A DNA stretch of 64,000 nt from an uncultured Bacteroidales bacterium. Lineage in GTDB: Bacteria; Bacteroidota; Bacteroidia; Bacteroidales; UBA932. Below the pieces are notes generated by a model. It saw only the letters and a list, made by a program, of their open reading frames with translations, made no database searches and was not told the DNA's origin. Shown piece by piece: positions 33,805 to 42,982 of the stretch. Position 1 is the first letter of the stretch; every line of letters starts with the position of its first letter. The stretch spans positions 1-64,000 of the forward strand of contig CALUQM010000010.1 in the NCBI GenBank assembly GCA_944322925.1, in the 5' to 3' direction. Both the position numbers and the translations under genes were made by a program.

Positions 33805-35775
33805 ATGATGACAGATATGATAAATGTAACATTTCCTGACGGCAGCGTGAAGTCTTATGAAAAAGGAATCACTGCATATCAGATAGCTCAGGGCATCAGT
33901 CCGAGACTTGCGGCGGAAGTGCTTGCCGCAGAGGTGAAATTCGCGGATGATGCCGCAGGAAACGCCATGACATACGATCTTGACAGACCTCTTGACAGGG
34001 ATTGCTCTGTCAGGCTGTTGAAATGGGATGACGACGAAGGAAAGCATGTGTTCTGGCATTCTTCGTCCCACCTGATGGCGGCTGCTCTCGAGAGCCTTTA
34101 TCCGGGTGTGAAGTTCGGTATCGGCCCTGCCATAGAAAACGGGTTCTACTATGACGTGGATCCGGGTGACAGGCAGATAACGGAAGCCGACCTGAAGGCT
34201 GTCGAAGACAAGATGATGGAGCTCGCGCGTACCAAGGAGCAGTTCGTCCGCAGGGAAGTGCCAAAGGCCGAGGCCCTGAAGACTTTTGAGGCCAAGGGCG
34301 ACGAATACAAGTGCGAACTGATAGGAGAACTCGAGGACGGGACGATCTCGTTCTATACCAACGGTGATTTCACCGACCTTTGCCGCGGACCGCATCTGAA
34401 GGATACGTCTGTCATCAAGGCCGTAAAGCTCACGTCCATAGCCGGCGCCTACTGGAGAGGTGACGAAAACCGCAAGATGCTTACCAGGATATACGGTATC
34501 ACGTTCCCGAAAAAATCGATGCTCGACGAATATCTCGCCATGCTCGAAGAAGCCAAAAAGAGGGATCACAGGAAGCTCGGGAAAGAAATGGAACTTTTCA
34601 CTTTCTCTTCGCGCGTAGGCCAGGGGCTTCCGATGTGGCTGCCCAAGGGGGCGGAACTCAGGGAGCGTCTCGAAAATTTCCTGAAAAAGATACAGAAGTC
34701 GTACGGCTATCTTCCGGTCATTACCCCGCATATCGGAAACAAGGACCTTTACGTGACCTCGGGCCACTATGCAAAATACGGCAAGGATTCTTTCCAGCCG
34801 ATACATACTCCGCAGGAGGGTGAGGAATTCCTGCTCAAGCCGATGAACTGTCCTCACCACTGTGAAATCTACAGGTCCAAGCCGCGTTCATACAAGGACC
34901 TTCCTTTGAGATATGCCGAATTCGGAACGGTTTACCGTTACGAGCAGAGCGGGGAACTGCACGGTCTTACCAGGGTGCGCGGCTTTACACAGGACGATGC
35001 CCATCTGTTCTGCCGTCCGGACCAGCTGAAGGAGGAATTCTGTAAGGTTATAGATATTATCCTTTATGTGTTCAAGACCTTGAATTTCAACGAATACATA
35101 GCTCAGGTGTCGCTCAGGGACCCTCAGAACAGGGAAAAATACATCGGCAGCGACGAGAACTGGGCCAAGGCCGAGCAGGCGATAATAGATGCCGCCGCAG
35201 AAAAGGGACTCAAGACTGTCGTGGTGCCCGGAGAGGCCGCATTCTACGGTCCGAAACTCGACTTCATGGTGAAGGACGCCATTGGAAGAAGGTGGCAGCT
35301 CGGAACGATCCAGGTCGACTACAACCTGCCTGAGCGCTTCGAACTCGAATATACAGGCAGCGACGGAAAGAAACACAGGCCGATAATGATACACAGGGCT
35401 CCGTTCGGATCACTCGAGAGATTCGTTGCGGTACTTCTCGAACATACCGGAGGAAAACTTCCTCTCTGGCTTACTCCGGAGCAGGTCAAAGTGTTGCCAG
35501 TCAGCGAAAAATTCACCGATTATGCAAAAAAAGTTTGCGATTTGATGAATAATTCCGATATTCGCGCCTCAATTGACGACAGAAACGAAACCATAGGAAA
35601 GAGGATAAGGGAATGCGAGCTGCAGAGGGTTCCTTTCCTCGTAATCGTCGGAGAAAAAGAGCAGGAGAACGGTACGGTATCTGTCAGACGTCAGGGAGGG
35701 AAGGATGAAGGCTCGATGAAAACGGCTGACTTTATCTCTTTGGTACAGAAAGAAGTGGACGAGATGCTTTCATAG
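33805..35775 (+). CDS. thrS: Threonine-tRNA ligase
   Basis: A 656-residue class II synthetase. The N-terminal TGS domain ([21 protein letters not shown]) is followed by the editing domain with its [11 protein letters not shown] motif. The catalytic core has the zinc-ligand Cys in MNCPHHC and motif 2 around [21 protein letters not shown]. The C-terminal anticodon-binding domain ends [10 protein letters not shown]. All parts are present and of normal length. It leads the cluster thrS-infC-rpmI-rplT, which is widely conserved in bacteria. Confidence 0.97.
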   Translation: MMTDMINVTFPDGSVKSYEKGITAYQIAQGISPRLAAEVLAAEVKFADDAAGNAMTYDLDRPLDRDCSVRLLKWDDDEGKHVFWHSSSHLMAAALESLYPGVKFGIGPAIENGFYYDVDPGDRQITEADLKAVEDKMMELARTKEQFVRREVPKAEALKTFEAKGDEYKCELIGELEDGTISFYTNGDFTDLCRGPHLKDTSVIKAVKLTSIAGAYWRGDENRKMLTRIYGITFPKKSMLDEYLAMLEEAKKRDHRKLGKEMELFTFSSRVGQGLPMWLPKGAELRERLENFLKKIQKSYGYLPVITPHIGNKDLYVTSGHYAKYGKDSFQPIHTPQEGEEFLLKPMNCPHHCEIYRSKPRSYKDLPLRYAEFGTVYRYEQSGELHGLTRVRGFTQDDAHLFCRPDQLKEEFCKVIDIILYVFKTLNFNEYIAQVSLRDPQNREKYIGSDENWAKAEQAIIDAAAEKGLKTVVVPGEAAFYGPKLDFMVKDAIGRRWQLGTIQVDYNLPERFELEYTGSDGKKHRPIMIHRAPFGSLERFVAVLLEHTGGKLPLWLTPEQVKVLPVSEKFTDYAKKVCDLMNNSDIRASIDDRNETIGKRIRECELQRVPFLVIVGEKEQENGTVSVRRQGGKDEGSMKTADFISLVQKEVDEMLS

Positions 35776-35795
35776 GCGTCCGCCACTCGCAAAGC

Positions 35796-35865
35796 GGCAG
35801 GGGGATCAAGATTTTTTCGGATTTCGGAGAAATCCTTGACGGTGTTCGGCGGATCCCCTCTTGCC
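35796..35865 (+). promoter_or_regulatory. Structured leader between thrS and infC
   Basis: GGCAGGGGGATC (35796-35807) can pair with GATCCCC (35852-35858) and the TGCC that ends at 35865. Inside is a perfect 7-base hairpin GGATTTC/GAAATCC (35819-35835) with a 3-base loop. The whole element sits directly before the infC ribosome binding site. In other bacteria the infC-rpmI-rplT mRNA is controlled by leader structures bound by L20, or by transcription attenuation; whether this one does so is inferred. Confidence 0.45.
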
Positions 35866-35899
35866 GGAAGTATAATAGATTCGCCGGACATCATAGATT

Positions 35900-35905
35900 G
35901 GGAGG
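35900..35905 (+). promoter_or_regulatory. Strong Shine-Dalgarno sequence for infC with AUC start
   Basis: GGGAGG lies 8 bases before an ATC codon (35914-35916) that is in frame with the IF-3 gene. Shine-Dalgarno motifs are rare in this window. No ATG or GTG is in frame near here, so this motif decides the start. Confidence 0.65.
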
Positions 35906-35913
35906 ATTTTTTT

Positions 35914-36534
35914 ATCGCAGCACCATTTAAACCATCTGCTCCGAGATTCTCGGGACCGAGACCTAACGGTCCTCATGGAGCGGGACGTCCCGGCGCTAAC
36001 GGACAGAGGCCGAAAAAGGATGGAGATGAATTGAGAATCAATGAAGAGATCACTGCTCCAAGGGTCAGACTTGTCGGAGACAATATACCGGAGCAGGGGA
36101 TATATTCTATTTCAGAGGCTTTGAAAAAAGCCGATGAACTTGGACTTGACCTGGTTGAAATTACGGCGAAGGTAGATCCTCCCGTGTGCAAGATAATAGA
36201 TTACCAGAAATATCTCTACCAGCAGAAGAAGAAGGCCAAGGAGATGAAGGCCAATTCCACCAAGGTAGTGATCAAGGAAATAAGATTCGGGCCGAACACC
36301 GACGAGCACGATTTCCAGTTCAAACTCAAGCATGCCATCGAGTTCCTGCAGGAAGGTTCAAAGGTCAAGGCTTCGGTCTTTTTCAAAGGCAGGGCCATCC
36401 TCTATGTCGATCAGGGAGAGAAGCTGCTTCTGAGGTTTGCTGTCGAACTCGAAGAGTACGGACGCGCGGAGCAGATGCCGAAGCTCGAAGGCAAGAGGAT
36501 GATGATGATGATTGCCCCGGTCAAGAAAAAATGA
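35914..36534 (+). CDS. infC: Translation initiation factor IF-3, probable AUC start
   Basis: A 206-residue protein if read from ATC at 35914. After a basic, Pro/Gly-rich N-terminal extension of about 45 residues ([18 protein letters not shown]), the IF-3 N-domain begins at [17 protein letters not shown]. The linker is Lys-rich ([13 protein letters not shown]), and the C-domain includes [15 protein letters not shown] and VFFKGRAI. It ends [11 protein letters not shown]. No canonical start lies upstream of the conserved core in frame, except a TTG at 35836 that has no supporting site. IF-3 genes of other bacteria use AUU starts, which lets IF-3 repress its own translation, so AUC here suggests the same control. 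Confidence 0.9.
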   Translation: MAAPFKPSAPRFSGPRPNGPHGAGRPGANGQRPKKDGDELRINEEITAPRVRLVGDNIPEQGIYSISEALKKADELGLDLVEITAKVDPPVCKIIDYQKYLYQQKKKAKEMKANSTKVVIKEIRFGPNTDEHDFQFKLKHAIEFLQEGSKVKASVFFKGRAILYVDQGEKLLLRFAVELEEYGRAEQMPKLEGKRMMMMIAPVKKK

Positions 36535-36580
36535 TCCGGATGTTCCGGACACTATATTATTAACGTCAAAAAGTTTAACT

Positions 36581-36775
36581 ATGTCAAAGACAAAGACCAA
36601 CTCCGGTGCAAAAAAGCGTTTCAAGCTTACCGGAACGGGAAAGATCAAGAGAAAGCACGCTTACAAAAGCCACATTCTCACCAAGAAGACCAAAAAGCAG
36701 AAGAGGAATCTTACGCACGTAAGCCTTGTCAGCCATGCTGACGAGAAAAGAGTCAAAGCTTTGTTGGGTATCTGA
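36581..36775 (+). CDS. rpmI: 50S ribosomal protein L35
   Basis: A 64-residue basic protein starting [17 protein letters not shown], with the family core [22 protein letters not shown]. It binds 23S rRNA. The start at 36581 is the first ATG at the family N-terminus. It lies between infC and rplT in the conserved order. Confidence 0.97.
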   Translation: MSKTKTNSGAKKRFKLTGTGKIKRKHAYKSHILTKKTKKQKRNLTHVSLVSHADEKRVKALLGI

Positions 36776-36850
36776 TAATTTTATGTCAAACTTGGAATGC
36801 AGTAGAAAAGCTCCGATAGCGGACACTGCCTCCATAAAACAGTTAAATTT

Positions 36851-37195
36851 ATGCCAAGATCGGTAAATTCAGTTGCCTCAAGGGCACGCCGCAAGAAAAT
36901 TCTTAAAAGAACCCGCGGTTATTTTCTGTCAAGAAAAAATGTTTGGACGGTAGCCAAGAACACCTACGAGAAAGGTCTTACATACGCTTACCGTGACCGT
37001 AAAACCAAGAAGCGCAATTTCCGCGCTCTGTGGATCCAGAGGATCAATGCCGCAGCACGTCAGTACGGCATGACTTATTCCCAGTTCATGGGTAAGATCG
37101 GAAAACAGAACATCGGTCTGAACCGTAAGGTTCTTGCAGACCTTGCCATGAATAATCCTCAGGCATTCGAGGCTATTATCAATTCAGTAAAATAG
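36851..37195 (+). CDS. rplT: 50S ribosomal protein L20
   Basis: A 114-residue, highly basic protein that binds 23S rRNA early in large-subunit assembly. It begins [21 protein letters not shown] and carries the conserved [18 protein letters not shown]. In E. coli and B. subtilis L20 is a repressor of its own operon, which fits the structured region before infC. The gap to rpmI is 75 bases, large enough for a regulatory site, but none was identified. Confidence 0.97.
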   Translation: MPRSVNSVASRARRKKILKRTRGYFLSRKNVWTVAKNTYEKGLTYAYRDRKTKKRNFRALWIQRINAAARQYGMTYSQFMGKIGKQNIGLNRKVLADLAMNNPQAFEAIINSVK

Positions 37196-37203
37196 TTCTT
37201 TGA

Positions 37204-38553
37204 ATGGGCTGGAAGGAATTTTACCATAACAGGTGGACGAGGTTCGGATTCTGGGCCTTGCTGTATCTGCTGTGGGTCATCTGGCTTGGAAATTACTGGT
37301 GGCTTCTGGGACTTGCCGTCATTTTCGACCACCATATCACCCGCAAGGTGAAATGGATATTCTGGAAGAAAAACTACAAGGAGGGCGAGAAACGGAATCC
37401 GCTGTATGAATGGCTCGATGCCATCATATTCGCTGTCATCGTAGTGACATTCATAAACACTTTCTTTTTCCAGGCATTCAAGATTCCTTCATCCTCGATG
37501 GAAAGCTCCCTGATGACGGGAGACCATCTTTTCGTCAGCAAACTGACATACGGTCCGCGGATGCCGCAAACGCCTCTTACCATACCTTTTACCCATAACG
37601 TACTTCCGAACGGGAAGGAATCGTATGTGACGTGGATCCAGAGCAAGTACAAAAGGCTCAAGGGATTCCGTGATGTAAGGAGAGGGGATTACGTGGTTTT
37701 CGGTTTTCCTAACGGCGATACGGTGCTGACAAGATATCCGGCTCAGGATTATTATGCCGAGTGCAGGACTATAGGACGAGAGAATGTCATTTCATATTTC
37801 GGACCTGTCAAGGCCCGCCCGATGGACAAGAAGGACCATTATGTCAAAAGGTGCGTAGCCGTTCACGGCGACAGCCTCGAGATACGGGACGGAATCGTCT
37901 ATGTGAATTCGCGGCAGCTGGAAATATATCCGGGAGTCCAGAATTCATACAGGGTGGTCACCGACGGAAAGGAGATCAATGAAGTTTTCCTCGACGAACT
38001 CGGACTCAATATCGCCGAGCTGAAGTTCGACAAGACTCTCCCGGGCTATCCTTACATGCCTCTGACAGCAGAGAGACTGGAGATGCTGAAAGGATATTCC
38101 AACGTACTCTCAGTGGAGCCGAATATCGATGTATATCCTCCGGATGATCCGGATTCGTATCTGACGATCTTTCCTTTTTCCAAGGATTACAGATGGACCA
38201 GGGATAATTTCGGTCCGCTGTGGATTCCTGAAAAAGGCGCGACCGTAGCCCTCGATTCCGTGAGTCTTCCCCTGTACGAGAGGATCATCACTGCCTATGA
38301 GGGCAATGATCTTGAAGTCGGGCCGGACGGGAGGATATTCATCAACGGGGAGGAAGCCCGGAACTATACTTTCAAGCAGGATTATTTCTTCATGATGGGC
38401 GACAACAGACACAATTCGCTCGATTCGAGATACTGGGGCTTCGTACCTGAAGACCATATCGTCGGAAAGCCTGTAATCATCTGGTTGTCCACGGACAGAA
38501 ATAAGCCGTTCCCAAAGAACATAAGGTGGAGTCGCTTCTTAAAAATCGTGTAA
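37204..38553 (+). CDS. lepB: Signal peptidase I
   Basis: A 449-residue membrane-bound serine protease that removes signal peptides of exported proteins. Two hydrophobic segments lie at about residues 13-40 and 75-95. The nucleophile Ser is in the IPSSSMESSL motif just after the second segment, the general-base Lys is in DHYVKRCVAVHGD, and the later box is MGDNRHNSLDSRYWG. The protein is longer than E. coli LepB because of a large insertion between these boxes (about residues 225-375), a form common in Bacteroidota. It follows rplT by 8 bases. Confidence 0.95.
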   Translation: MGWKEFYHNRWTRFGFWALLYLLWVIWLGNYWWLLGLAVIFDHHITRKVKWIFWKKNYKEGEKRNPLYEWLDAIIFAVIVVTFINTFFFQAFKIPSSSMESSLMTGDHLFVSKLTYGPRMPQTPLTIPFTHNVLPNGKESYVTWIQSKYKRLKGFRDVRRGDYVVFGFPNGDTVLTRYPAQDYYAECRTIGRENVISYFGPVKARPMDKKDHYVKRCVAVHGDSLEIRDGIVYVNSRQLEIYPGVQNSYRVVTDGKEINEVFLDELGLNIAELKFDKTLPGYPYMPLTAERLEMLKGYSNVLSVEPNIDVYPPDDPDSYLTIFPFSKDYRWTRDNFGPLWIPEKGATVALDSVSLPLYERIITAYEGNDLEVGPDGRIFINGEEARNYTFKQDYFFMMGDNRHNSLDSRYWGFVPEDHIVGKPVIIWLSTDRNKPFPKNIRWSRFLKIV

Positions 38554-38626
38554 AACCTTGTTTTTTAGTTTTTTTTTAGCGATATTTGCAGCCCCTTAAA
38601 ATGAAAAATTAAAAAAGTTATATACA

Positions 38627-38869
38627 ATGGCAAAGGTTTGTCAAGTTACCGGTAGGAAGAGAATGGTCGGAAACAATGTTTCCCATTCCAAGAGACGCAC
38701 TAAGCGTACATTCGACATCAATCTGAAGACCAAGAAGTTCTGGTCGGAAGAAGAGCAGAGGTTCATTACCTTGAAGGTTTCATGCAAAGGCATGAAGAAT
38801 ATTGCGAAGAACGGTCTGGATGCAACAGTCAAGGCTGCACAGGAGAAGGGATATATCAACATTGTTTAA
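38627..38869 (+). CDS. rpmB: 50S ribosomal protein L28
   Basis: An 80-residue basic protein with the family start MAKVCQVTGRKRMVGNNVSHSKRRTKR and end KAAQEKGYINIV. The upstream 73 bases contain a near match to the -7 element (GATATTTG at about 38580) and no hairpin. It heads the conserved Bacteroidota set rpmB-rpmG-DUF4295-ftsY. Confidence 0.97.
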   Translation: MAKVCQVTGRKRMVGNNVSHSKRRTKRTFDINLKTKKFWSEEEQRFITLKVSCKGMKNIAKNGLDATVKAAQEKGYINIV

Positions 38870-38880
38870 TTCCGTGAGTT

Positions 38881-39069
38881 ATGGCAAAGAAAGCAAAAGG
38901 TAACAGAGTGCAGGTTATATTGGAGTGCACTGAACAGAGAGAGAGCGGTGTACCTGGAATGTCGAGATACATCACGACCAAGAACAAGAAGAATACAACC
39001 CAGCGTCTTGAGCGTATGAAATATAATCCTTACCTCAAGAAGGTCACTCTTCATCGCGAGATCAAATAA
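38881..39069 (+). CDS. rpmG: 50S ribosomal protein L33
   Basis: A 62-residue protein, [19 protein letters not shown] at the start and [15 protein letters not shown] at the end. The zinc-ligand Cys pairs found in some L33 proteins are missing: only one Cys is present, so this is the Cys-free (C-minus) type, which does not need zinc. It lies between rpmB and the DUF4295 gene. Confidence 0.95.
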   Translation: MAKKAKGNRVQVILECTEQRESGVPGMSRYITTKNKKNTTQRLERMKYNPYLKKVTLHREIK

Positions 39070-39085
39070 TTAAGAGGAACAGACT

Positions 39086-39244
39086 ATGGCAAAGAAAGCA
39101 GTTGCAACCTTCAGTGCCAAGGCAGGCGCTAAGACTATGGTTAAATGTATCCGTATGGACAAGTCTTCCAAGACAGGAGCATACATGTTCAAGGAAGAGC
39201 TTGTTGAAGCAGACAAGGTCAAGGATTTTTTCGCCAAGAAATAA
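39086..39244 (+). CDS. DUF4295 family small protein
   Basis: A 52-residue basic protein starting MAKKAVATFSAKAGAKTMV and ending KDFFAKK. The family is found next to rpmB and rpmG throughout Bacteroidota, which suggests a ribosome-related role, but none has been shown that I know of. It begins 16 bases after rpmG and ends just before a strong terminator. Confidence 0.9.
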   Translation: MAKKAVATFSAKAGAKTMVKCIRMDKSSKTGAYMFKEELVEADKVKDFFAKK

Positions 39245-39266
39245 TCCTGTCAGCATATCGGTTGTC

Positions 39267-39317
39267 GCAGGGGGACGATTCGAAAGGAGACTTTTGAACC
39301 GTCCCCCTGCCGTTTTT
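39267..39317 (+). terminator. Intrinsic terminator of the rpmB-rpmG-DUF4295 unit
   Basis: GCAGGGGGAC (39267-39276) pairs with GTCCCCCTGC (39301-39310). The stem continues inward with TTCGAAAG/CTTTTGAA around a GAGA loop, for a total of about 18-20 pairs. The T-rich tract CGTTTTTTGC follows at once. This is the strongest terminator in the window. Confidence 0.9.
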
Positions 39318-39391
39318 TGCGCCCGGGCTGGCCGGACGGCCTCTTTTGCCTCTTTTGAGGCGGCTCTATTTCTTTTTTCGCCAATTTTAAG

Positions 39392-39399
39392 TACCTTTG
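39392..39399 (+). promoter_or_regulatory. -7 element of ftsY
   Basis: TACCTTTG matches the consensus and lies 25 bases before the ATG at 39425. It stands after the strong terminator, so ftsY has its own promoter although it is next to the ribosomal genes. Confidence 0.5.
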
Positions 39400-39424
39400 A
39401 AAGTTTGTTACACGAAAACCGATT

Positions 39425-40366
39425 ATGGGAATATTCGATAAAGGAGTACAGAAGACCAAGCGCAGTTTTTTCGAGCGTATTTCCAGGGCTGTCGTCGGCA
39501 AGTCCAAGGTGGACGAGGATACTCTCGATGCCATCGAGGAAGCTCTCATAGCTACCGACATGGGAGTGGATACCACTCTGAAAATCATCGACAATCTTGA
39601 GGAGAGAGTTCAGAAGGACAAATATGTCTCATTCGACGAACTCGTGGATCTCCTTCATGATGAAATCGGCAAACTGCTTGAAGTTTCCGGTGACGGGACG
39701 CCTGCGGATTTCGATTCCATGCCGTTCGATTTTTCCAAAAAACCGTACGTGATCATGGTCGTCGGCGTCAACGGGGTAGGCAAGACGACTACCATCGGCA
39801 AACTTGCAGCCAGGCTCAGGGCCTCGGGAAAGAAGGTGATTCTCGGTGCGGCCGATACTTTCAGGGCGGCGGCGGTGGACCAGCTGACCATCTGGGCGGA
39901 GCGTGCCGGGGTAGACATTGTCCGGCAGGGAATGGGGGCGGATCCGGCTTCGGTTGCCTACGATACCGTAAAGTCAGCCGTTGCAAAAGATGCGGATGTC
40001 GTTCTTATCGACACTGCGGGAAGACTGCACAACAGGATAGACCTGATGAATGAGCTGACCAAGATAAGGAATGTCATGCGGAAAGTCATTCCGGATGCTC
40101 CGCACGAGGTGCTTCTTGTTCTGGACGGCTCCACGGGGCAGAATGCCTTTCAGCAGGCAAGGGAGTTTTCAAGGGCTACCGAAGTCACGTCGCTGGCCGT
40201 CACGAAACTCGACGGTACGGCCAAGGGCGGTGTGGTGATAGGTATAGTGGACCAGTTCAGGATTCCGGTAAAATTCGTGGGAATTGGAGAAGGCGTGGAC
40301 GATCTCAAGGTATTCGACAAGGGAGAATTCGTAAATTCGCTTTTTTCAAAGGAGGATTTACAGTAA
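39425..40366 (+). CDS. ftsY: Signal recognition particle receptor FtsY
   Basis: A 313-residue SRP GTPase that brings ribosome-nascent chain complexes to the SecYEG translocon. The four-helix N domain covers about residues 15-90. The G domain has GVNGVGKTT (G1), DTAGR (G3), TKLDGTAKGG (G4) and GIGEGVDDL near the end. The acidic A domain of E. coli is absent, as in most Bacteroidota, so membrane binding would rely on the N-terminal helix (MGIFDKGVQKTKRSFFERI). Confidence 0.96.
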   Translation: MGIFDKGVQKTKRSFFERISRAVVGKSKVDEDTLDAIEEALIATDMGVDTTLKIIDNLEERVQKDKYVSFDELVDLLHDEIGKLLEVSGDGTPADFDSMPFDFSKKPYVIMVVGVNGVGKTTTIGKLAARLRASGKKVILGAADTFRAAAVDQLTIWAERAGVDIVRQGMGADPASVAYDTVKSAVAKDADVVLIDTAGRLHNRIDLMNELTKIRNVMRKVIPDAPHEVLLVLDGSTGQNAFQQAREFSRATEVTSLAVTKLDGTAKGGVVIGIVDQFRIPVKFVGIGEGVDDLKVFDKGEFVNSLFSKEDLQ

Positions 40367-40394
40367 ACCGCAGCCGGGTAAGGTTTCTTTTAAC

Positions 40395-40428
40395 GGGGAA
40401 TGCCCCTTTAAAGTCGACTTCCGGGGCA
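40395..40428 (+). promoter_or_regulatory. Alternative hairpins in the leader of pheT
   Basis: GGGG (40395-40398) can pair with CCCC (40403-40406), or TGCCCC (40401-40406) can pair with GGGGCA (40423-40428). The two stems exclude each other. No T-run follows the second stem and no Phe-rich leader peptide was seen, so a classic attenuator is not supported; one stem could instead be the end of the ftsY transcript. Confidence 0.35.
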
Positions 40429-40464
40429 CCGCTTGATTGTTAGATTAAAATTAAAGACAGATAT

Positions 40465-42957
40465 ATGAAAGTAGCGTACAAATGGCTTAAAGATTACCTT
40501 AAATGCGATCTCGGTCCAGAAGAGATTGCAGCGGCTCTGACTTCGATCGGACTCGAAGTGGATGCCGTAGAGGAGGTGGAACAGATACCTGGCGGACTTG
40601 CAGGTGTCATCGTGGCTGAAGTGGTGGAATGCTATGACCATCCGGATTCCGACCACCTTCATGTCACCAGACTGAATACTGGCGAAGGGGAATTGCTGCA
40701 GGTAGTCTGCGGTGCGCCGAACGTGGCTGCCGGACAGAAGGTCCTTCTTGCTACAATCGGCACCGTACTCGGAGGGGAATTCAAGATAAAGAAATCGAAA
40801 ATCCGCGGAATCGAGTCTTTCGGCATGATATGCGCTGAAGACGAACTCGGGATCGGCACTTCTCATGACGGTATCATGGTGCTCGACCCGTCCGCTGTGC
40901 CCGGTACTCCGGCAAAAGAGTATCTGCACCTGGAAAGCGACGCTGTCATAGAAATCGGCCTTACGGCCAACAGGGTGGATGCCGCGTCCCATATAGGAGT
41001 GGCCAGGGACCTGTACGCTTATCTGAAACTGAACGGTATCCCTTGCTCTCTCGAATTGCCTGACGTGTCTGCTTTCAGGGAAGGTCCTGAAGGCCTGTGC
41101 TCTTCGGAATCCGGAGAAATAGACGGCGCGATACCAGTGACAGTCGAGGCTCCTGACGGCGCTCCGAGATATACCGGAACTACAATCAGGGGAGTGAAGG
41201 TCGGACCTTCTCCTGAATGGCTGCAGGAAAAACTGCTTTCTGTAGGACTGAGACCGATAAACAATGTGGTGGATGTCACCAATTTCGTCCTGATGGAAAT
41301 CGGGCAGCCCCTCCATGCTTTCGATGCGGCCAGGATCAAGGGCAACAGAGTGATAGTGCGCAGGGCTGCGGAAGGAGAAAAATTCGTAACCCTCGACGGG
41401 GTGGAGAGGACACTTTCCGCGAATGATCTGATGATTGCCGACATAGAGAAGCCGATGTGTCTTGCCGGGGTATTCGGAGGTGAAGATTCCGGAGTAACGG
41501 AGACTACTTCCGATGTCTTTCTTGAAAGCGCCTATTTCAATCCCGTATCGATCAGGAAAAGTGCAAAGAGGCACGGGCTGAGTACGGATGCTTCATTCAG
41601 GTACGAACGCGGGGCCGACCCTCTCGTGGCTGAATATGCGGCAAAAAGGGCTGCGCTTCTGATCTGCGAACTGGCAGGTGGCCATGTCACGGGCAGGATG
41701 CAGGAATTTTATCCGGAGAAGATAGAGAAGAAGACAATCAGTCTCGATTATGACAGAATAGAGGCTTTCGTGGGGAAAAAGATAGGGCATGACGTCATAG
41801 AACGCATCCTGACATATCTGAACTATGAATTCCTTTCGCGTGAATATGCCGCCGACGGTACAGTCGGGGGAGCAGTGGTGGCTGCACCGTCATATATGAT
41901 TGACGTGTACAGGGAATGCGACGTGGTAGAGGAGATACTCCGCATATACGGGTACAACAACATAGAGCTCCCTTCCGGAGTCAGGATGTCGGTGAATACC
42001 TCCGAAAAGCCTGAGCCGGAACTCGTGCGCAATACGGTTTCCGATTTTCTTGCCTCATGCGGTTTCAACGAGATAATGAACAACTCCCTTACGAAGTCCG
42101 AGTATTATTCCAGACTTGCGACTTTCCCGGAGGAGAAATGCGTCAGAATACTCAATCCGCTGAGCTCTGATCTCAATGTCCTTAGGCAGACTCTGCTTCT
42201 GAGCGGTCTCGAGGTCGTGGCATACAATATCAACCGTCAGGAAAACAATCTCCGGCTGTTCGAATACGGTTCTGTGTATTCTTTCAACCCGGGCACTGAC
42301 GGAAAGACTCTCGACTCATACAACGAAAGTACGGCCTTCTCCCTGTTCATTACCGGCCCGGGCGAAAAATTCTGGAGGGAAGGGCAGAGAAAGAGCGACT
42401 ATTTCGAACTCAAAGGTCATCTCGAACATCTGTTCAGACGTTTCGGGGGCAACATATACAACATGGAATATGAACCCGCTCCGTCGGACATGTTCTCCGA
42501 GGGCCTCGTCTACAGGCTGCCGGGGAGTTCGCGCCCTCTTGCTGTCATGGGCACAGTTTCACAGGCAAGGCTCAGACAATTCGGCATAAGGCAGCCGGTA
42601 TATGCCGCCGAGATCAGCTGGCCGGAACTGTTCGCTCTTGTGAAGAGAGACAGGATAAAATACACGGAAATGCCTAAATACCCGGAGGTCAGACGTGACC
42701 TGGCTCTGCTCATAGATGAATCGGTATCATATTCAGACCTTTACAGATGTGCGTGCAGGACAGGGAAAAAACTGCTCAAGAGCGTATCCCTCTTCGATGT
42801 GTACAGAGGCGACAAGATCCCTGGAGACAAAAAGCAGTATGCCTTGAGTTTTGTGCTTCAGGATACGGACAAGACCCTGACGGACAAGGATGTAGAGAAT
42901 GCGATGTCCCGTTTCGTCAATGTATTCTCCAAGGAGTTCGGGGCAGTATTGAGATAG
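40465..42957 (+). CDS. pheT: Phenylalanine-tRNA ligase beta subunit
   Basis: An 830-residue beta chain of the alpha2-beta2 synthetase. Domains in order: N-terminal part and tRNA-binding (OB) domain (about residues 1-160), B3/B4 editing domain (about 215-400), B5 domain (about 415-490), the degenerate catalytic-like core (about 500-720), and the FDX-ACB anticodon domain (about 735-830). The alpha-subunit gene is not in the window, so pheS must be elsewhere. The DUF4296 gene follows 25 bases later. Confidence 0.96.
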   Translation: MKVAYKWLKDYLKCDLGPEEIAAALTSIGLEVDAVEEVEQIPGGLAGVIVAEVVECYDHPDSDHLHVTRLNTGEGELLQVVCGAPNVAAGQKVLLATIGTVLGGEFKIKKSKIRGIESFGMICAEDELGIGTSHDGIMVLDPSAVPGTPAKEYLHLESDAVIEIGLTANRVDAASHIGVARDLYAYLKLNGIPCSLELPDVSAFREGPEGLCSSESGEIDGAIPVTVEAPDGAPRYTGTTIRGVKVGPSPEWLQEKLLSVGLRPINNVVDVTNFVLMEIGQPLHAFDAARIKGNRVIVRRAAEGEKFVTLDGVERTLSANDLMIADIEKPMCLAGVFGGEDSGVTETTSDVFLESAYFNPVSIRKSAKRHGLSTDASFRYERGADPLVAEYAAKRAALLICELAGGHVTGRMQEFYPEKIEKKTISLDYDRIEAFVGKKIGHDVIERILTYLNYEFLSREYAADGTVGGAVVAAPSYMIDVYRECDVVEEILRIYGYNNIELPSGVRMSVNTSEKPEPELVRNTVSDFLASCGFNEIMNNSLTKSEYYSRLATFPEEKCVRILNPLSSDLNVLRQTLLLSGLEVVAYNINRQENNLRLFEYGSVYSFNPGTDGKTLDSYNESTAFSLFITGPGEKFWREGQRKSDYFELKGHLEHLFRRFGGNIYNMEYEPAPSDMFSEGLVYRLPGSSRPLAVMGTVSQARLRQFGIRQPVYAAEISWPELFALVKRDRIKYTEMPKYPEVRRDLALLIDESVSYSDLYRCACRTGKKLLKSVSLFDVYRGDKIPGDKKQYALSFVLQDTDKTLTDKDVENAMSRFVNVFSKEFGAVLR

Positions 42958-42982
42958 TTTTTTGCAGAACAGACGTCGGAAC

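Noticed and set aside
33739-34860. Upstream extension of the DUF4199 frame
   Set aside because: The extension is antisense to thrS, and the promoter elements at 33760-33787 lie inside it. The family starts at 33738.
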